Source of the DNA: Acridotheres tristis
Taxonomy: Eukaryota > Chordata > Aves > Passeriformes > Sturnidae
Length of the DNA stretch: 64,000 bases
Assembly: GCA_037013685.1 (NCBI GenBank)
Contig: CM072894.1
Span: 2,048,841 to 2,112,840, forward strand
Direction of reading: 5' to 3'
This document shows, piece by piece, positions 38,540 through 64,000 of this stretch. The notes beneath the pieces are model-generated. The model ran no database searches. It saw only the letters and a program-made list of their open reading frames with translations, and had not been told where the DNA came from. A program made the position numbers and the translations under genes. The number at the start of each line of letters is the position of its first letter. Within the stretch, counting starts at the first letter, position 1.

Positions 38540-38815
38540 CCTCCAGGAAACAAGGGACAGGACAAGAGGAAATGGCCTCAAGCTGTGCCAGGGTTGGACA
38601 TCAGGAAGAATTTCTTCATGGAAAGAAAGTCAGGCATTAGAAAGGAGGTCCCAGGGAGGATCTCACATCTCTGGAGGTGTCCAAGGAATGCCTGGACGTG
38701 GCACTCAGTGCTCTGGGCTGGGTGACAAGGTGGGGATCAAGGTTGGGCTTGATGGCCTTGGAGTTCTTTTCCAACCTGCATGACTTTTTCCAACCTTAGT
38801 GATTCTATGATTTTC
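38540..38815 (+). mobile_element. CR1 LINE fragment, 3' end
   Basis: The blocks GGGACAGGACAAGAGGAAAT, AAGAATTTCTTCATGGAAAG and GGCACTCAGTGCTCTGGGCT are present. A partly duplicated tail (TTTTCCAACCT twice) ends at GTGATTCTATGATT. Confidence 0.86.
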
Positions 38816-39583
38816 TGCTTGGCCACTGCAGCATTGTCTTTTCCAGCTCTTCCAAAGTCAAACATGGGCTGCTAGCAACATTCCCAGGCCTTTACAGCTG
38901 GGAAATAGCAGAGACCTCCTGAGAGATCCTGATGTCACAAGACTTTTCAGCCTGATTTCCAGAGCAGTGGTCTGGATGTGCTTCAAACTTCTGACTGCTT
39001 TTTCCAAGCAGCGTTGTTGTTCAAGATTTTTGTCTCTCTTTTTTTTCTAGACTCAACCTTCCCCAGCTCTCAGACCTTCTTGTGCAATCGATGTCCCATC
39101 GTAGACACGTCTGGGAGAAATGCAGAGATTTCCTGAGAGCGCTGCCATGGAAATTCCTGAGATTTCTGGTGGGGATGGACACGTAGGGAAGGAGGAGACA
39201 GCCATTTAGGAGGTGCATTTTCCTCAGAAATAAATCCTTTCTGCTTACCTTCTGTACTCTGCACCTGCCAAAGGGTTTTTTCACCCTGTGGTACCCCAGA
39301 ACTGAGGGAAGGCTCAAACATTCACTGCTGTGCCAACTTTTTGTAGCTACTTTGTGCCTCTGGCGGGTTGAGAGCTTGGAAATGTGGCTTGGAGTTCTCC
39401 CTGCCTGCTGGAAATACCAAGGGAGCAAAGGCATGATGAAAGCTCCTGGGGAAGGTGGTGGATTTTGGCAGTGGGCTCTTCCCATGCTGCTGCTGAGGCT
39501 GGGAAAACTCATCACATCCACTTCTGGCATGCCTGGAGGAATCTGGTGGGATGCACAGCTGTGAGGCATGTAGCAAGGGAAAT

Positions 39584-39647
39584 TAGAATGGAATTAGATG
39601 ATCTTTAAGGTCCCTTCCAACTCAGAACCTCCTGTGATCCTGTGAGT
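39584..39647 (+). mobile_element. CR1 LINE 3' tail remnant
   Basis: Only about 60 bp remain: GATGATCTTTAAGGTCCCTT, CCAACTCAGAAC and TGTGATCCTGTGA. Confidence 0.7.
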
Positions 39648-40284
39648 CAGGATGAGCAGCCCCTGCATAGGCAAACGCATCTGGGAAAAGATTTCAGCTC
39701 ACACTGCCTCATGGGCATCCAGGGATCAGCACAGCCCCCTTGGAAAAGCATTCCTTGCCACAGGCTGCCGAAGGAAATGTGCAGGAGGGATGTTCTCCCC
39801 ATCCTTACGTGACCACCAGCATCAGATGTTCCCAGGATGGGACACAGCTGTAGGGACAATGCACGGGGCTGACCAGAGTACAGCCTGCTATTTTGCAAGG
39901 AGCTTGGCTCCAGACTGCAAGCAGAACTGCCTTCTTATTCCCAAAAATAAGATTATAAAAGGGAGGCAGTGTTCCAGCTGCTGCCTGTTGCAGCAGCAGG
40001 AGAGGAGGGGTAGAAAGGACGAGCAGTTCTCAGTCTTCCCAATCCAGCCATGCCCAAACGCCTGGAGCAGGACTGGGGGGCTCAGAGTGGGGTCTCTGAA
40101 TGGAGAGGGGTCAAATGGAGGGGTTAAAAAAGCTATGGAAAAGTGGAGAGAGACTGGAGTGCTAAGTGGAGGTGTGCAGGTGGTGGTTGCTGCTTCCCAA
40201 AGAGACAGGGAACTGCAAGCCCTGGTTGAGAAGGGCACCATCCACACCCCATCCTGGAGCTCTGGGGCCGTGTCCATCCCCTGG

Positions 40285-40480
40285 GCAGCCTGTTCAGTGT
40301 CCCACCACCCTCTAGGGGAAGAACTTCTCCCTGATATCCAACCTAAACCTCCTCTGATGCAGCTCCAGCCTCTCCCTGGGTCCTGTCCCTGTCACAGGGA
40401 GCAGCGATGGGAGCTGCCCCCACCCAGTAAGGTCTGACCTCAATCTCCTCCTTAATCTGAGATTAACCCCATGCCCTGCA
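40285..40480 (-). mobile_element. CR1 LINE fragment, internal 3' region
   Basis: The reversed blocks GAACTTCTCCCTGATATCCA, ACCTAAACCTCCTCTGATGC and TCCTGTCCCTGTCACAGGGA match the CR1 region just upstream of the tail. The tail itself is missing. Confidence 0.7.
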
Positions 40481-42242
40481 CAGCCATCACACCTGGCTTC
40501 CCTTGTCACCTCCCACTTTCAGGACGGAGCTGGCTTTAATCCCAAACACTTCAGATCTCGTTAAGCTCTTCCAAACCGCCAGTATTATTCTAGCATTTAA
40601 CACAGCCTTTGCACTTGGGTGTTAAACCCAGCTCACCTGCCCTGTCCTGCTGGGAAGGAAGAAAAAAAGGGCTCTTTGGGCTGTGTTGGGAGGATGCTCT
40701 GACTTGGCAAACTTCAAGAAACAGTCCCACAATGGGCAGGGAATTCGGATTCTCCTTGCTTAGTCTGTGTCATACCCCTGTGTGTGACAAGCTGTGGCTC
40801 TTCTCAGACACACGGTGGGCTTGTCCACTGTGGTTTTCAAGGGTAACATTTCCATTTTTAGGTTTCCCATTGCCCAACTTGCTGCTTTTGGTCCCAGACT
40901 GACACCTCCAACCTGCAGGTTTTGAAGGTAGGAAGAGGGGTTGCAGCTTCTAGGCTGCTCTAGGGGTGCTCTTCTGCCTTTCTCCCATGGCTGTTTCCAC
41001 CCTGGGGGAGAAATAGCATTCCATAATCCTTTCTGAGGGAGAAATGTAATGCCTCTGCCAGTCTGGGACCACCTGCATCCCTTGCAGAGCTGAGCTGCTC
41101 TATAAACCCTAGGAAATGGAAGATGAGAAAGCATGGAGAAAAAGAAGAATTACCATGCAGGTGAGGATTTTGAGTGATTATTTTGGGAAAAGCTTCTGGA
41201 TCTCCAGTGTTTTGCTGTGAGTCAAACTGTCAGGTGTTTAATCCAAAATCCACCCCTGCATAACTCCAAACACTGGGAATCCAGGAATCTGGATGTTTCA
41301 CCCAGTGGGCCATGCAGGGACCCCATCACCGAGGGCAGGATTTTGCCTTTTCCAAAATAATTTCTCATTTCTAGCAGCTTTTAAAAAAAACCTCATGAAC
41401 TGGGACAGAATGCAATGCCATGAGATCTGTGGAGCTGTGGGGAATGTCAGGCTTACTGCATGTAGCCCTCCTGCTGCAAAACTCCTCTTTTAACACTTTT
41501 TACCTAGAAAACCATTCTTGCCCCCAAAATCACCAGAATTCCAGGGATAAATATGTGAGCAGTGAGTGAGCATATTGAACTTGCCTTTCCAAATGGCACT
41601 AGTTTCAGCTTTCAGCTGCTGGACAGTGAGTGGTAATGCTGTCACCCCAGATTTACCATCAGTAAATGGAAGGATGTTCTAAGGGCTGGAGCAGGGAAGC
41701 AGCAGCTGAGCCTGGAATCCAAACACTATAGAGGAGCAGCCACAGTGCTCCATTTATTTCCAAAGGCTGTGTCATGGCCTCTGCAATATTCCAGTCAATC
41801 TAATGCTCATTTTTTTTCATTAACCTCCAACACAATCTCCCCATCTGCCGAATTAATCACTGCTGGAAAGCCAGAGGAGTATTTTAGAAATAACAAACTA
41901 CTGATTCTATCCCTAACAACCTCTTTTTTTCTTCTTCTTCGGGCCTTTCAGTTCCATTTTAGTTCATTGAGCATGCTCTTGCAGAGCCCATTTGTAAGGC
42001 ATAAATATAAAATATATTTATTAACTCATACATGCTTAAATAATTTCTGCCTTTTTTCAAGAGCAATGGCTTATTTGGCCTTTGCCCAGTAGGATACTTC
42101 CATCTCAGAGGAGATCCCCTGCAGCACACTGGGGTGCTTTCATCTCAGGTTTGGAAGCTAATTTTCGGTGAGTGAGAGCTGTATGTTATTCCTAGAGTGC
42201 TTCCCTGGTTGCAAGGCATGGAGCTGTGAATTTGGAAATCAG

Positions 42243-42800
42243 AGAATTACAGAATCATAGAATGGTTCAGGTTGGGAGGCACCTTAAAGATCATCCAGTT
42301 CCAGCCTCCTGCCGTGAGCAGGGACACCTTCCACTATCCTAGGTTGCTCCAAGCCCCATCCAACCTGGCCTTGGACATTTCCAGGGATCCAGGGACAGCC
42401 ACAACTTCTCTGGGCACCCTGTGCCAGGGCATCACCACCCTCACAGGGAACAATTTCTTCCCAATGTCTAATGTAAATCTAATCTCTTTCAGTTTTAACT
42501 CATTCATGTCAATTTGAAGCCATTCCCCCTTATCGTGTCACACCAGGCCCTTGTAAAAAGCTTCTCTCTGTGTTTCCTGTGGGCTCCCTTCAGGCACTGG
42601 ACAGCCACAACTGTGTCACCTCAAAGCCTTCTCCAGGCTGAACAATCCCAATTCTTCCAGAGCTGCTCCATCCCTCTGCTCATCTCCATGGCCCTCTTCT
42701 GGACTGGCTCCAACAGCTGCATGTCCTTCCTGTCCTGGAGACCCCAGAGCTGGACACAGAACTCCCCAGTTTGTGGTTTTTCCCTCAGCAGAACCTTCCC
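42243..42800 (-). mobile_element. CR1 LINE fragment, about 560 bp
   Basis: The longest clear CR1 in the intergenic part. It runs from the tail ACAGAATCATAGAATGGTTC through the AGCTTCTCTGG and CCCTTATCGTGTCAC blocks to GAGACCCCAGAGCTGGACAC, after which similarity fades. Confidence 0.88.
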
Positions 42801-43267
42801 AAGAGCTTTTCCTCACAGGTGGCCCTGGGATCATCCATCACTCTCCCACATCCCTCCCCCTTGCATCTCGCTGCTTGGGTGGGAAAAATCCCAGAAGATT
42901 TTTGGGTGTCTGAACCTCCCAGCACAAGGCTCATCCTCAAATATATAAAGATATAAAGGGTTAAATCTTTAGAATATCAGGTTTTATGGAGCAGCACGCT
43001 GAGGTCATCGCAGCCGGCCGCGCTTTTATTTCGGTGTGGTTGTCTCAGCAACACAGGGGGAAACAAAACACGGAGTTCAGCACAGCGAAGTTTCCTGGCT
43101 GCTGGAGCTCATTTTTCTTCCTGAGCTGGCTTTGGGAGGCAGCAGAGTGGCTACTCATGGAAACTCGAACGTCTTTTCCCTCTCCCCTGTCTGCTCCCCC
43201 GTCTCTCTCCTCCGCTGCGATGGAGATAAAGGTTACACATCTGGTTCGGATCTGCTCTGTTTAACCC

Positions 43268-43341
43268 AAAAAAAAAAAAAAAAAAAAAAGAGAGAGAGAG
43301 AGAGAAAGAAAAAAAATAAAGTAAGAAAGAAAAAAAAACCC
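43268..43341. repeat. Purine tract: poly(A), (GA)n and A-rich
   Basis: Twenty-two A residues, then about eight GA units, then A-rich purines with rare T. No adjacent CR1 or other element explains the A run. Confidence 0.92.
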
Positions 43342-44589
43342 ATGCTCCTGCTGTGCCATAAATCATCCCGCAGCTGGAGTGCACTCCCGGCTCTCGCTGG
43401 GGCTGTTTATCCCGCCACGTCCCACTGAGCCCTGGGGTTTGCTTTTGGGGAGGCTGTGCTTCCATTCTGAGTGATCCCCGGCCTCTGGGCAAGGTCTGAG
43501 AAGTTTAAAGTTATCATGGATTAAAGTTTTGGAGTTTAAAACCACCCAGGATGCTCAGCTGAGCTCATAGGAATGGGGATTGCTTGCAGTGAACTCCCTG
43601 CCAGGTGCTGTTCCCCGAGAGCAGCTATTCTGCCCCCAAAACACTTATGGGGCTGGAAAACATAGGCAGAAAGCAACAGAGCACCTAGAAAATCTAGGAT
43701 CTTCCAAATCCCCTTCTTCTACCTTATCATCTCCATCTCACTCCAATGATTTTGGGGTTGGGAGTTGCAGTATTTCCATCCCGCAGGCAGGAGAACCCTG
43801 GGCAAAGAAATGCCCACACTTCTGTCCCAGTTATCCAAAGATCCTTTGCTGCAGGCTCAGCTGCTCCAGGTTTATCTGCATCTGTGCTCAAGCACTTGGA
43901 TACAGTCCTAATTTCCTAATCTCCAGGAATGCCTGGCATGGAACATGTAGTTTTCCTTGAACTCCTGACCTTGCAATGTCAACACTGGCTGTGTAGGGCA
44001 TTGCTGGAAAATCCAGGAAGGATCTGGGCAGGTACATCTGAGCATCTCTAGACTTCTAGACTGGCTTTTTTCACTGATGTAATAAATGTAATACTGGCTA
44101 ATAAAATGTGTCACAGCCACTTTGCCTCTCCTTGTAAAGGTCTCCCTAGAAGGCTGTGATTAAATGCAAAGCTGCAGCATTGAGGGAACCTAACCAAGCA
44201 TTAAATGCTGATGTTGTCCTAAATTTAAGGGTCTGGCTTCGGTGTTGAACTCTAGGACACATCCTGCTCTTCATATTTATGACACCACTGGTACTGTAAG
44301 TGGTTATGTCTGTGCTCTAGGGTTGAACCCTGGAGTTCTCACTCAGCAGAGTCATTCAAAACCTTCTGGACTTTAGTTGGAGAAAGTGAGATTTGACAGT
44401 GACTATTTGTAATAGTTTGTCCCAGACACTGTCCACTATCACTCTTTAAGGAGGAAGTATAGGTGTAGGAGGGAGTGTAGGATTTTGTGGCTTCTTCTGG
44501 GCAGCCTGACTGTGAAATGCTCCATGAAGAAATTCCCTGGTAAAATAAGGACTGCTGGCTCTGCTGATCTTCAGGACTCGAAGAAAGAT

Positions 44590-44856
44590 GTGACAGGACA
44601 AAAGGGAATGAATTCAAACTCAAAGAGTAGGTTTAGAGTGGGTATTAGGAAGAAATTCTTCCCTGGGAAGATGGGAAGGCCCTGGCACAGGCTGCCCAGA
44701 GAAGCTGTGGCTGCCCCTGGATCCCTGGAATTGTCCAAGGCCAGGCTGGATGGAGCTTGGAGCAACCTGAGATAGTGGAAGGTGTCCCTGACAGGCAGGG
44801 AGTGGGACGAAGTTATCTTTAAGGTCCCTTCCAACCCAGACCATTTTGTGGTTCTT
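44590..44856 (+). mobile_element. CR1 LINE fragment, 3' end
   Basis: It starts at GTGACAGGACAAAAGGGAAT, passes ATTAGGAAGAAATTCTTCCC and CCCAGAGAAGCTGTGGCTGC, and ends at CAACCCAGACCATTTTGTGG. Confidence 0.87.
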
Positions 44857-45440
44857 CCATTGGGACAGAATTAGCACTCAGATCTGAAGACACAGCATTA
44901 CATTCGAGGCTTACTTGGACTTTACACAGGTCCCCGAGGCAGTGTCACCTCAGCTCTGTGAAGGCTTCCCTGACCCAATCCTGGAAAACTCCAGAGATTT
45001 AGAGCAATTCCAGTGGCACTCTTTCATCTCACAACGTGCCCTCAGCTTGAAGGGAAATTCTAGGCTGGAGTCTGGCTTAATTTATGGCGTGGCAGGGCTG
45101 TGAGACTGAGGCAGCACCATCTGAAGCAAGGCCAGACGCATTTTTGCTGCAGGAGGTGATGTCTCCAGAAGGAATTCTGCTGAAAGGGGGGGTCTGAGGC
45201 CACCCCAAAAGCAGCAGGGCGTGGATGTCGGGGCTCCCCACCGGCAGCCGGGAGTGCACGGCGTGGCTCGGGCCAGGCTGGGCTATTTTTACTCCGGCTC
45301 TGGTCGCTCAGCCACGCTGGCAGATGCGCTCCCAGCTGCAGATGACTTCCATGTGCAGCCGCTCGTGTTCGCTGGCCGGGGGCCCGGGGCGTAATGCACT
45401 TCCTTTAAAGGCTCAGGAGCGCCTGCAACGCCCCGGGTTT

Positions 45441-45520
45441 GGGATGGGATGGGATGGGATGGGATGGGATGGGATGGGATGGGATGGGATGGGATGGGAT
45501 GGGATGGGATGGGATGGGAG
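45441..45520 (+). repeat. (GGGAT)15 pentanucleotide microsatellite
   Basis: Fifteen perfect GGGAT copies (45441-45515) are followed by one GGGAG. Three imperfect copies of a CCCTTTCCCGA-like unit follow at 45523-45553. The regular G-triplets two bases apart could form quadruplexes on the + strand. Confidence 0.97.
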
Positions 45521-45810
45521 ACCCCTTCCCGACCCTTTCCCGACCCCTTCCCGAGCTCCCTTCTCCCCCCGGTGTGCCCTGGCATCCTGGAGGGATGCAC
45601 GGGCCATGGAAAGCAGCTTCCCCGGGAAACGGAGGCGGCACAGGCACTGGGAAAAACTGTCCCATGCTGCAGAGGGAGGGAAGGATCGCTTTAACCTCAG
45701 TGCAGCTTTTAAACGCCGTGGGAGCAGAAAAAGGGGGCTCGGCCATGCCCGGTGCACGGTGAGATGCGGGGCAGGCTCCTGAGTCGCTGGGAGCCACTGC
45801 AAGAGCCAGT

Positions 45811-45838
45811 TACAATAATAAATAAATAAATAAATAAC
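45811..45838. repeat. (AAAT)n microsatellite
   Basis: AATAATAAATAAATAAATAA with one further copy, about 25 bp. Confidence 0.9.
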
Positions 45839-46770
45839 ATTTACCCATTCGCCTCTTTTTCTAACGGAGCCCTTGTGATGTGCTCGGGGAAGGTGCCAAA
45901 TAAACAGCACAGCTTCCCCAGCCGAGCTGTCCCCTGTCCCCACGCGAGTGGCTCGGTGCTGACAGGAAGCTTTGGGATCTGGGCTGCTCCTCCTACCAAG
46001 AATGGGATGCCTGAACTGTAAATCTCCACGGGGACAAAGCCCAGAGCAGCCCTGCGAGCTCTTCTTGTGCCCTGGGCAGGTCAGGGTGAGGCCCTTGGAA
46101 CCCTGTGGATTGTGTGCAGCACTGGACAGGGAGCCTAAGGTGTCAGACCGGGTTAATTTAGTCTTACAAATGAAGATTAATGAATTGTGGAGGGCAAATT
46201 CTCCTCCTGGGAGGTGCTGCCAAAGGCATCGTTGTTGTGTGTGCAGCACACGTGGAACATCTCCTGTCATGGCCCATGGGGACCTGCCTGAAGTGCTTCA
46301 GAAAGCACCAGGACAGCACCAGGTGGCCTTCTCCTTGTGACAGTCCCACCCTCACCTGTGGAAGAACACCTGGATAAGCGCTGAATTGCAAGGGTCTCCT
46401 TTCCAAGGTTTAACCAATCCGACCCAGTTCTCCAGAATGACTCAATGCCCTCTCCCAGTTCTCCCTCACCAATGCCCTGTTTTTGGTGCTCCAACTGCCC
46501 TCTCCATGGCATGTGCCTGCAAGGCTCCGTTTTTCCTTCAAGGCAGGACAACAACAGGGAAACTGAGGATGTCAGCCCCACAGCCCAGAGCTACCCCCTG
46601 CCCTGGGGTGGCCACTTTCATCTGCTTTGATGCTTTCAGGGGGATTTTTGAAGGGGCAGGGAAATGTGCATTGTTTCTGGGGATTTTATCTTCCTTGGGT
46701 GAGCTCAGAGAAGGACAGAAAGGGTAAAAATCATGGCTGTGGAAAGCGAAAGAGACAGATGAAAATACTT

Positions 46771-46990
46771 ACAGGGTCATTGAGTCATACAGGTTGGAAG
46801 GGACACCCAGGACTGGCTGAAGCCAAGTTGCTCCATGCCATGTCCAGCTGAGTTTAAATTCCTTCAGGATGGAGATTTCACAACCAAGACAGCTCTGTTT
46901 CCACCTTTCTTCCAAGCTGGAAATCTCCAGGTTGCCAGCAGCCTCTCAGTGCTGTCCCCCTGAATATCTTTACTACATCTATCCTCCCTT
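46771..46990 (-). mobile_element. CR1 LINE fragment, divergent
   Basis: A tail-like start (GTCATTGAGTCATACAGGTT, then GGAAGGGACA) precedes divergent CR1-like sequence ending in the CCTCTCAGTGCTGTCCC region. Confidence 0.6.
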
Positions 46991-47086
46991 TGAGGCACAG
47001 TGGGATTCCCCTCCCCCCCAAAAGAAATTGCTTTCCAGACCCTGAAAAATTATCCCATTGATACCCACACTGGCTTTAAAAAAGAA

Positions 47087-48532
47087 TGTCTTAGTTTGAA
47101 AAGACAGGTATGGTTTAATTTTTACTTTCCCGGCCAATGCACCAAATTAATGTCTAGGGTTTGAGTTGGTAATTTAAATAAACTTATTTCTTTCTGTTGT
47201 GAGACAGAACCAGGAGTCAAAGAGCAAGGCAGGCTTAAAACTTTGAAAGGGTATAGAAGAAAATTTATTAACTACATAAACAAAAAGGAAAAAAAAAAAA
47301 AAGAAATTTCAGAATAAGATTTTTCACATCACTCTGTCCCTCCCTCTTCCAGTCTTCACAACAACAAAACAAACATACAACAAATATTTCAGTCAGTGCC
47401 TAATTTAGTCTTTTTCTGTTTACTTTTGGAGAAAAGAAGTTTCCTCTTGTCGAAGTTGTAGGAGATGTGTTCCACAAGAAGAAAAAAAAGTTCTCTTGTA
47501 GTTTTACCTTTCACGATTGCATCCGCCCGGGAAATCTGCAACCGTGACCTTCTCCCAATTCTACAGCCGTCCCAAAGTTGTAGATATGGGTCATGTCGAT
47601 TCCATGGGGTATTACTTTTAAGAATTGAAAATGTTCAACAGCAACGATTTTTATTTGTCTCCCTTTCCTCTGCTCAGGCTTCATCTTCAGAAAAAAACTG
47701 CAATCCCCTTCGTTTCTCAGGGCAGAAATTTAAATTCCTAACACAGGTGTTCTTTAATCAAATCGTCTCCTAAGAAAGAACATTTCCATCCCCCCATGTC
47801 TCTTTCCATGGTTTAAAGGAATATTCAGTACATTAGTTCATTCCTACAATTTCTCAAAAAAGATTTTCAGCCATTTCAGCATCTTCTCACTCTCTTTCCA
47901 TCTTAAAATACTTCACTCTTGCATTACTGACTTTAGAACTTTCCTTATTTCCTTTCATATTCAAAGGGAAGGCTGGAGGCTTTGCAAATCTTATCTGAAC
48001 ACTAAAGAGTTAAAGTTTAACTTAACTACAAAAGTTGAGCCAGGCTCGGCCGTGCTGGGGGGGGGGCGGCGGTAGCGCCACTCAGCCCCTGCGGGGCCGG
48101 GCTGCAGCCCCGCATGGCTCATGGCCACCTGGGCAGGCCCAGCCCGGCCGGCAGCATAAAAAACCAGCATCCCCCCACGCCAGAGCCACAAGCTGGTGGA
48201 GGAAGAATCCGTGAAGCTTTTATCACACAACTTTTCCTCCCCTCAGCCATCGGGCCCCCCTCGTTGGCAAACGGGGCCCAAGCGGCCTCCGAGCCGTTCC
48301 CCCCCCCCCCCGCATGGGGGAGAGGGAGTGCGGCTCGGCTTGGTGTTACCTGTTCAGCCGCCGGAAAGACAAAGAGCCCTTCTTCCGGGATTACCTTTTT
48401 TTAAAATGTGTGTGCACGGAGCGAACCGACTTTCTTTGATTGGCTGTTACAAGTATCCCAAAAAACCTCCCACAGAGGAAACTCTCCCAGGAAGAACTTC
48501 TGAGTTTCTTCCTCCCAAGTCAACCTATCACA
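47087..48532. mobile_element. Probable solo LTR of an endogenous retrovirus (about 1.45 kb)
   Basis: It starts TGTCTTAGTTTG and ends in TATCACA. Read inwards from both ends it begins TGT..TAG, an imperfect terminal inverted repeat. The flanks AAGAA and AAGAG could be a 5-bp target-site duplication with one change. The left two thirds are AT-rich with AATAAA-like signals. Positions 48035-48330 are GC- and CpG-rich with runs of ten or more G and C, and a CCAAT box on the minus strand lies near 48440. I see no gag, pol or env. Orientation is not settled: CCAAT and GC-rich promoter-like DNA near the right end favour minus. The start resembles an LTR family I associate with songbirds. A composite of two repeats remains possible. 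Confidence 0.6.
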
Positions 48533-48549
48533 AAGAGAAACCCACAAGT

Positions 48550-49384
48550 TTTTCAAAATCTCCATTAGACTTTATTTAAAAGTTCTTTGTATAGACTTCC
48601 TGACATAGAATCCACAATAAAAACAAAACCCCCCTCCCTCCCACTGCTCCCCCCTCCCCAGACTGCTTTGCTTTGTATTTCATAAAACATACAACATCAG
48701 AAGAATGCCAGAGGCATCCTACACCACAATTTAAAGATTTGTTAACTGAGGCCTTGGTCCCAGCAGTGCATTTGCATTCGGAAACTTTGCTTCCTTTTCC
48801 TTGCTAGTTCGGTTGGCCACATGTGGTACAAATGCATACAAGAGATCTAGTCTGAGATCAAATCCAGGAAAAGGAGGGGAAAAAAGAAAATAAAAGAGGA
48901 AGAGTGAAAATGGAACCACTTGTTTATCGGAATCAGCCACCCTCTTACACAAAGGCTTCCCCTGTAAAGTTATGCTCAGTTATGAGAAGGATAAAAGCAA
49001 GCAGGTAACAAGTTGCAGCGAAATTATTATGTTGGGGTTTTTTTGACTCATTTTTATGGTGCCTTAGATAGACAGATGGCCAGAATTGGAGGGGGAAAAG
49101 GCTAATTTCAAGACATGTTGAGAGACAATAACAATCTGTACTTGGGTAAATATTTGGCAATGTTGAAGCTATACAATATAACCCGGGCACGTGTAGCACT
49201 CAGTCCACAAACAATTTAGCACCATATTGATAGGTCATGCAGCAAAACCCTCTCCTCAGGGTTTGCTTGGGAGTTAAAAGCATGAAATATTACAGTGCAA
49301 GGTTGTCTATACCCTTAGCTTCTATAGGGGCAAGGTGGCAAAGGTGATGCTGTCTCAGAGGTAAGTGTTTGCCAGCCCCTGGCC
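48550..49384 (-). other. COL6A3: COL6A3 3' untranslated region
   Basis: About 0.8 kb of unique, AT-leaning sequence without recognisable repeats lies between the stop codon and the poly(A) signal. It includes a G-rich minus-strand stretch opposite 48630-48660. The exact cleavage site is not determined; the left limit is set about 20 nt past the signal. Confidence 0.75.
48571..48576 (-). terminator. COL6A3 polyadenylation signal AATAAA
   Basis: The + strand TTTATT reads AATAAA on the minus strand in the context TTTAAATAAAGTC. It is the last canonical signal before the LTR-like element. A G/T-rich stretch follows within about 30 nt, as expected for a downstream element. Confidence 0.75.

Positions 49385-64000
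<14,616 letters not shown>

Larger units (their letters stand above)
37866..42242. other. Intergenic, no gene recognised (outside the CR1 fragments)
   Basis: The 261-codon + strand frame at 39652-40437 overlaps a CR1 remnant and shows no domain. A perfect 10-bp-arm hairpin is present at 38308-38333. Confidence 0.55.
42801..47086. other. Intergenic, GC-richer, no gene recognised
   Basis: CpG-containing stretches lie at about 43000-43260 and 45190-45960, the second enclosing the GGGAT array. Open frames across the array (Met-Gly-Trp-Asp-Gly repeats) are repeat translation. The stretches could be regulatory, but no promoter can be shown from sequence alone. Confidence 0.5.

Noticed and set aside
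39652..40437. 261-codon + strand open frame
   Set aside because: No recognisable domain, and it overlaps a CR1 remnant at 40285-40480.
45225..46270. Overlapping long open frames on both strands with Gly-Trp-Asp or Pro-Ile-Ser-His repeats
   Set aside because: They read through the (GGGAT)15 array, whose 5-bp unit is open in several frames; no domain flanks it.

Overview
The window is vertebrate, and almost certainly bird, DNA. It carries about twenty 3' fragments of CR1 retrotransposons, with the CR1 3' terminus (an AGAATC/GATTCT-type tail) visible on both strands. It also carries solo endogenous-retrovirus LTRs whose ends resemble ones I associate with songbirds. The placement within birds (passerine) is inference.

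Right part (about 48.5-64.0 kb, minus strand): the 3' end of COL6A3, the collagen VI alpha-3 chain. Sixteen coding exons were placed by hand with GT-AG boundaries. They join in one frame into 878 C-terminal residues with a stop at 49385-49387. Going 5' to 3' (high to low coordinates) they encode the end of the Gly-X-Y triple helix, a Cys-rich junction that includes a 12-nt exon, von Willebrand A domains C1 and C2, a Thr/Ala/Ser-rich linker (C3), one fibronectin type III domain (C4), a short linker, two Kunitz exons and a short tail. The gene continues beyond the right edge. The 3' UTR is about 0.8 kb and ends near an AATAAA at 48571-48576.

The most interesting feature is the tandem pair of Kunitz modules. 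The mammalian chain I know ends in one Kunitz (C5, the source of endotrophin). Here a second, divergent Kunitz sits in a symmetric phase 1-1 exon of 180 nt (52728-52907), which could be included or skipped without shifting the frame.

Left part (1 to about 48.5 kb): I find no protein-coding gene. It looks like the gene-poor flank 3' of COL6A3. It contains scattered CR1 fragments on both strands, a solo LTR with a perfect 5-bp target-site duplication (33282-33956), a longer LTR-like element (47087-48532) that ends beside the COL6A3 poly(A) signal, and two weaker LTR-like units (9.5-10.8 kb). It also has a homopyrimidine tract near 37.4-37.9 kb, a GC-rich segment with 15 copies of GGGAT near 45.4 kb, and several AT-rich unique stretches that could be conserved regulatory elements. 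The long open frames in this half come from repeats or chance and are not annotated as genes.
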